From: Bacteroidia bacterium
GTDB lineage: Bacteria > Bacteroidota > Bacteroidia > Bacteroidales > Azobacteroidaceae
Assembly (NCBI GenBank): GCA_025996895.1
Contig: BNTW01000023.1
Location: 1 to 35,491, forward strand
Length of the DNA stretch: 35,491 nucleotides
Direction of reading: 5' to 3'
Shown here: positions 35,101-35,491 of the stretch, piece after piece
Layout: each line of letters starts with the position of its first letter
Position numbering within the stretch: the stretch's first letter is position 1
Position numbers and translations under genes: made by a program
The notes under the pieces: model-generated
What the model saw: only the letters and a program-made list of their open reading frames with translations
What the model was told of the DNA's origin: nothing
The model's database searches: none

Positions 35101-35491
35101 TTCAAGTGAACGTTTTCTTAGATACAAATAATAAGGACATAGTAGTCATTTCCGTAAAAGACAATGGAGAAGGTATCAAGCAGCAAGACTTGAAAGGCTT
35201 GTTCAAACGATTCTATGAAGGGGATTATCGCCGCTTTAATACCATCGGTACCGGAATTGGTCTCTCACTTACCAAAGACTTGGTCACTCTTCACAAAGGG
35301 GAGATTACGGTTGACAGTAAAGAGGGTGAAGGTACGACTTTCTTTGTACGCCTTCCGCTGAATCGAACGGCATATCAAGAAAATCAAATAGACGACTATA
35401 CGTATGTTCCTAAAGTGGTGCCGGCGAATATTGAAGAAAATGAACCCGTAGAGAACGACGAAAAACTCAAAGACTATTCTTTATTGCTGAT
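32142..35491 (+). CDS. Hybrid two-component system sensor/regulator (HTCS), 3' end cut by the window
   Basis: An open frame runs from ATG 32142 to the window end: 1116 codons with no stop. It begins with a signal peptide or anchor (MKRLTSHTKQFLLVFLLITGSFSILGA). Periplasmic beta-propeller repeats (Reg_prop) fill about 28-720, with many copies of a WIGT-x-x-GL pattern. A Y_Y_Y domain (about 730-797) precedes a membrane helix (about 801-827). The histidine kinase domain has His862 in ITHEFLTPLT; the ATPase domain has LFNLLSNASKYNKEG, VKDNGEGI and GTGIGLSLTKDL. The sequence stops at KDYSLLLI, where the receiver domain would begin. The expected receiver and AraC-type DNA-binding domains lie outside. 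HTCS proteins sense oligosaccharides in the periplasm and activate the adjacent PUL. Confidence 0.95.
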   Translation, partial: MKRLTSHTKQFLLVFLLITGSFSILGAENWYSLQVLTTANGLPTDEVRQVYQDKDGYVWIATTDGLCRYDGAQLKTYKANLYKPGLLSSNKITAMAEDNEHNLWIGTDAGLNILNKLTGEIRQIEPKKLLGSNVQAILTTRNGQVWIGTANGLNLYQPESDSFLHYDNASTNYKLRGNDIKTLIEDSKGNIWIGTWNEGITRYNPSDGVFHDYPHINPGNSAHILFEDDDKNIWVGSWGYGLFRLENPYNPQRVKYINYSHAKGNPNSLSDDIIYSLSQDKNTSAIWVGTRSGLSVLNRIENTTSFTNHLPNHSEESLSYNEINSILCDHSGIMWLGSLGGGVSVVNTQSRPFHLNPLEEVKSVFATNSVRSIYIDEQGFEWLGIGSYGLFTSYPGFRDNPIHATVYQTIQESRTDAYWLATYGEGVYVYDPNSPAGKVKNFRVDSDPWLSNDCVFYLFEDANQIMWMGTLRGLSLYDTKNGKGASFPSLGQTEETGKRYSVVSMAVADDTTVWLATTEAGAFRVTKDDAKHKIEAFTPYTVENDKVNNNHIQVIYKDSKNRVWMGSEGGGLSLFDKEKDAFVSVHQKYNLPGDIIYSMEEDNEGNLFIATNAGLVKIEFLQGSLNNVVSHTYTIADGLQANSFNRNAAFKTGDGILYFGGHKGYNSFDPALMKELKTYAPLVITDIKIFNKSLENVDDKLRKKISVNAPGYTKAIRLPYKYNNFTIEFTSLNYAHTKQDRYAYKLTGFDSEWQYTDASRSFASYNNLKSGTYRFSVKASDESGGWGEQETTLTVVILPPFWLTWWALLLYFILAIAIVYSVIQVARHRISLNNALKVKGLEKEKIEELNHAKLQFFTNITHEFLTPLTILSASVDDLKMTEPQYNEYYEVMSTNINRLIRLLQQILEFRKAETGNLKLKVSNGDIAAFIKSGVDSFKPLMKKNKMHFSLICEPENITGFFDHDKVDKILFNLLSNASKYNKEGGFIQVNVFLDTNNKDIVVISVKDNGEGIKQQDLKGLFKRFYEGDYRRFNTIGTGIGLSLTKDLVTLHKGEITVDSKEGEGTTFFVRLPLNRTAYQENQIDDYTYVPKVVPANIEENEPVENDEKLKDYSLLL

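Noticed and set aside
32142..35491. Possible frameshift or pseudogene in the HTCS
   Set aside because: Line-by-line translation shows one uninterrupted frame to the window edge. The gene is merely cut off by the edge.

Overview
The window is from a Bacteroidota genome, most likely a Bacteroidales species. The evidence is an adjacent SusC/SusD pair, a hybrid two-component sensor (HTCS), a fused SecD-SecF, a GldB-type lipoprotein, TAnnTTTG promoter boxes with few Shine-Dalgarno sites, and type IX secretion (T9SS) sorting domains on three secreted proteins. The species cannot be named from this sequence.

Layout. Positions 1-311 hold no recognised gene; they contain two palindromic repeats and the secDF promoter. 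secDF (+) converges on a secreted beta-helix (pectate-lyase-like) protein (-). Next is an 8.2 kb minus-strand gene for a 2734-residue M6 metalloprotease with split Fn3 domains, three cleaved-adhesin domains, YDG/MBG domains and a T9SS tail. A short housekeeping operon (lgt - A-type flavoprotein - gldB, all -) follows. From 16.3 kb to the right edge lies a polysaccharide utilisation locus (PUL). Its minus-strand operon reads susC - susD - GH43 - galK - GH35 beta-galactosidase - GH51 arabinofuranosidase. Diverging from it on the plus strand are a Glyco_hydro_cc/GH128-like enzyme with a T9SS tail, a small unrecognised T9SS-tailed protein, and the HTCS, which the window edge cuts just before its receiver domain.

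How the PUL may work (inference). A GH43 of the exo-beta-1,3-galactanase type, a beta-galactosidase, an arabinofuranosidase and a galactokinase together point to arabinogalactan (type II, arabinogalactan-protein-like) as substrate. Side-chain arabinose and galactose would be removed, the beta-1,3-galactan backbone shortened from its end, and galactose phosphorylated by GalK. The T9SS-exported GH128-like protein and its small neighbour would act outside the cell or at its surface. The HTCS would sense a released oligosaccharide.

The most unusual signals are (1) short palindromic repeats placed in frame inside the GH43 and GH35 genes, including the GH35 signal-peptide region, with relatives upstream of secDF; (2) the split, domain-in-domain architecture of the M6 protease; and (3) PUL products routed through T9SS rather than as lipoproteins.
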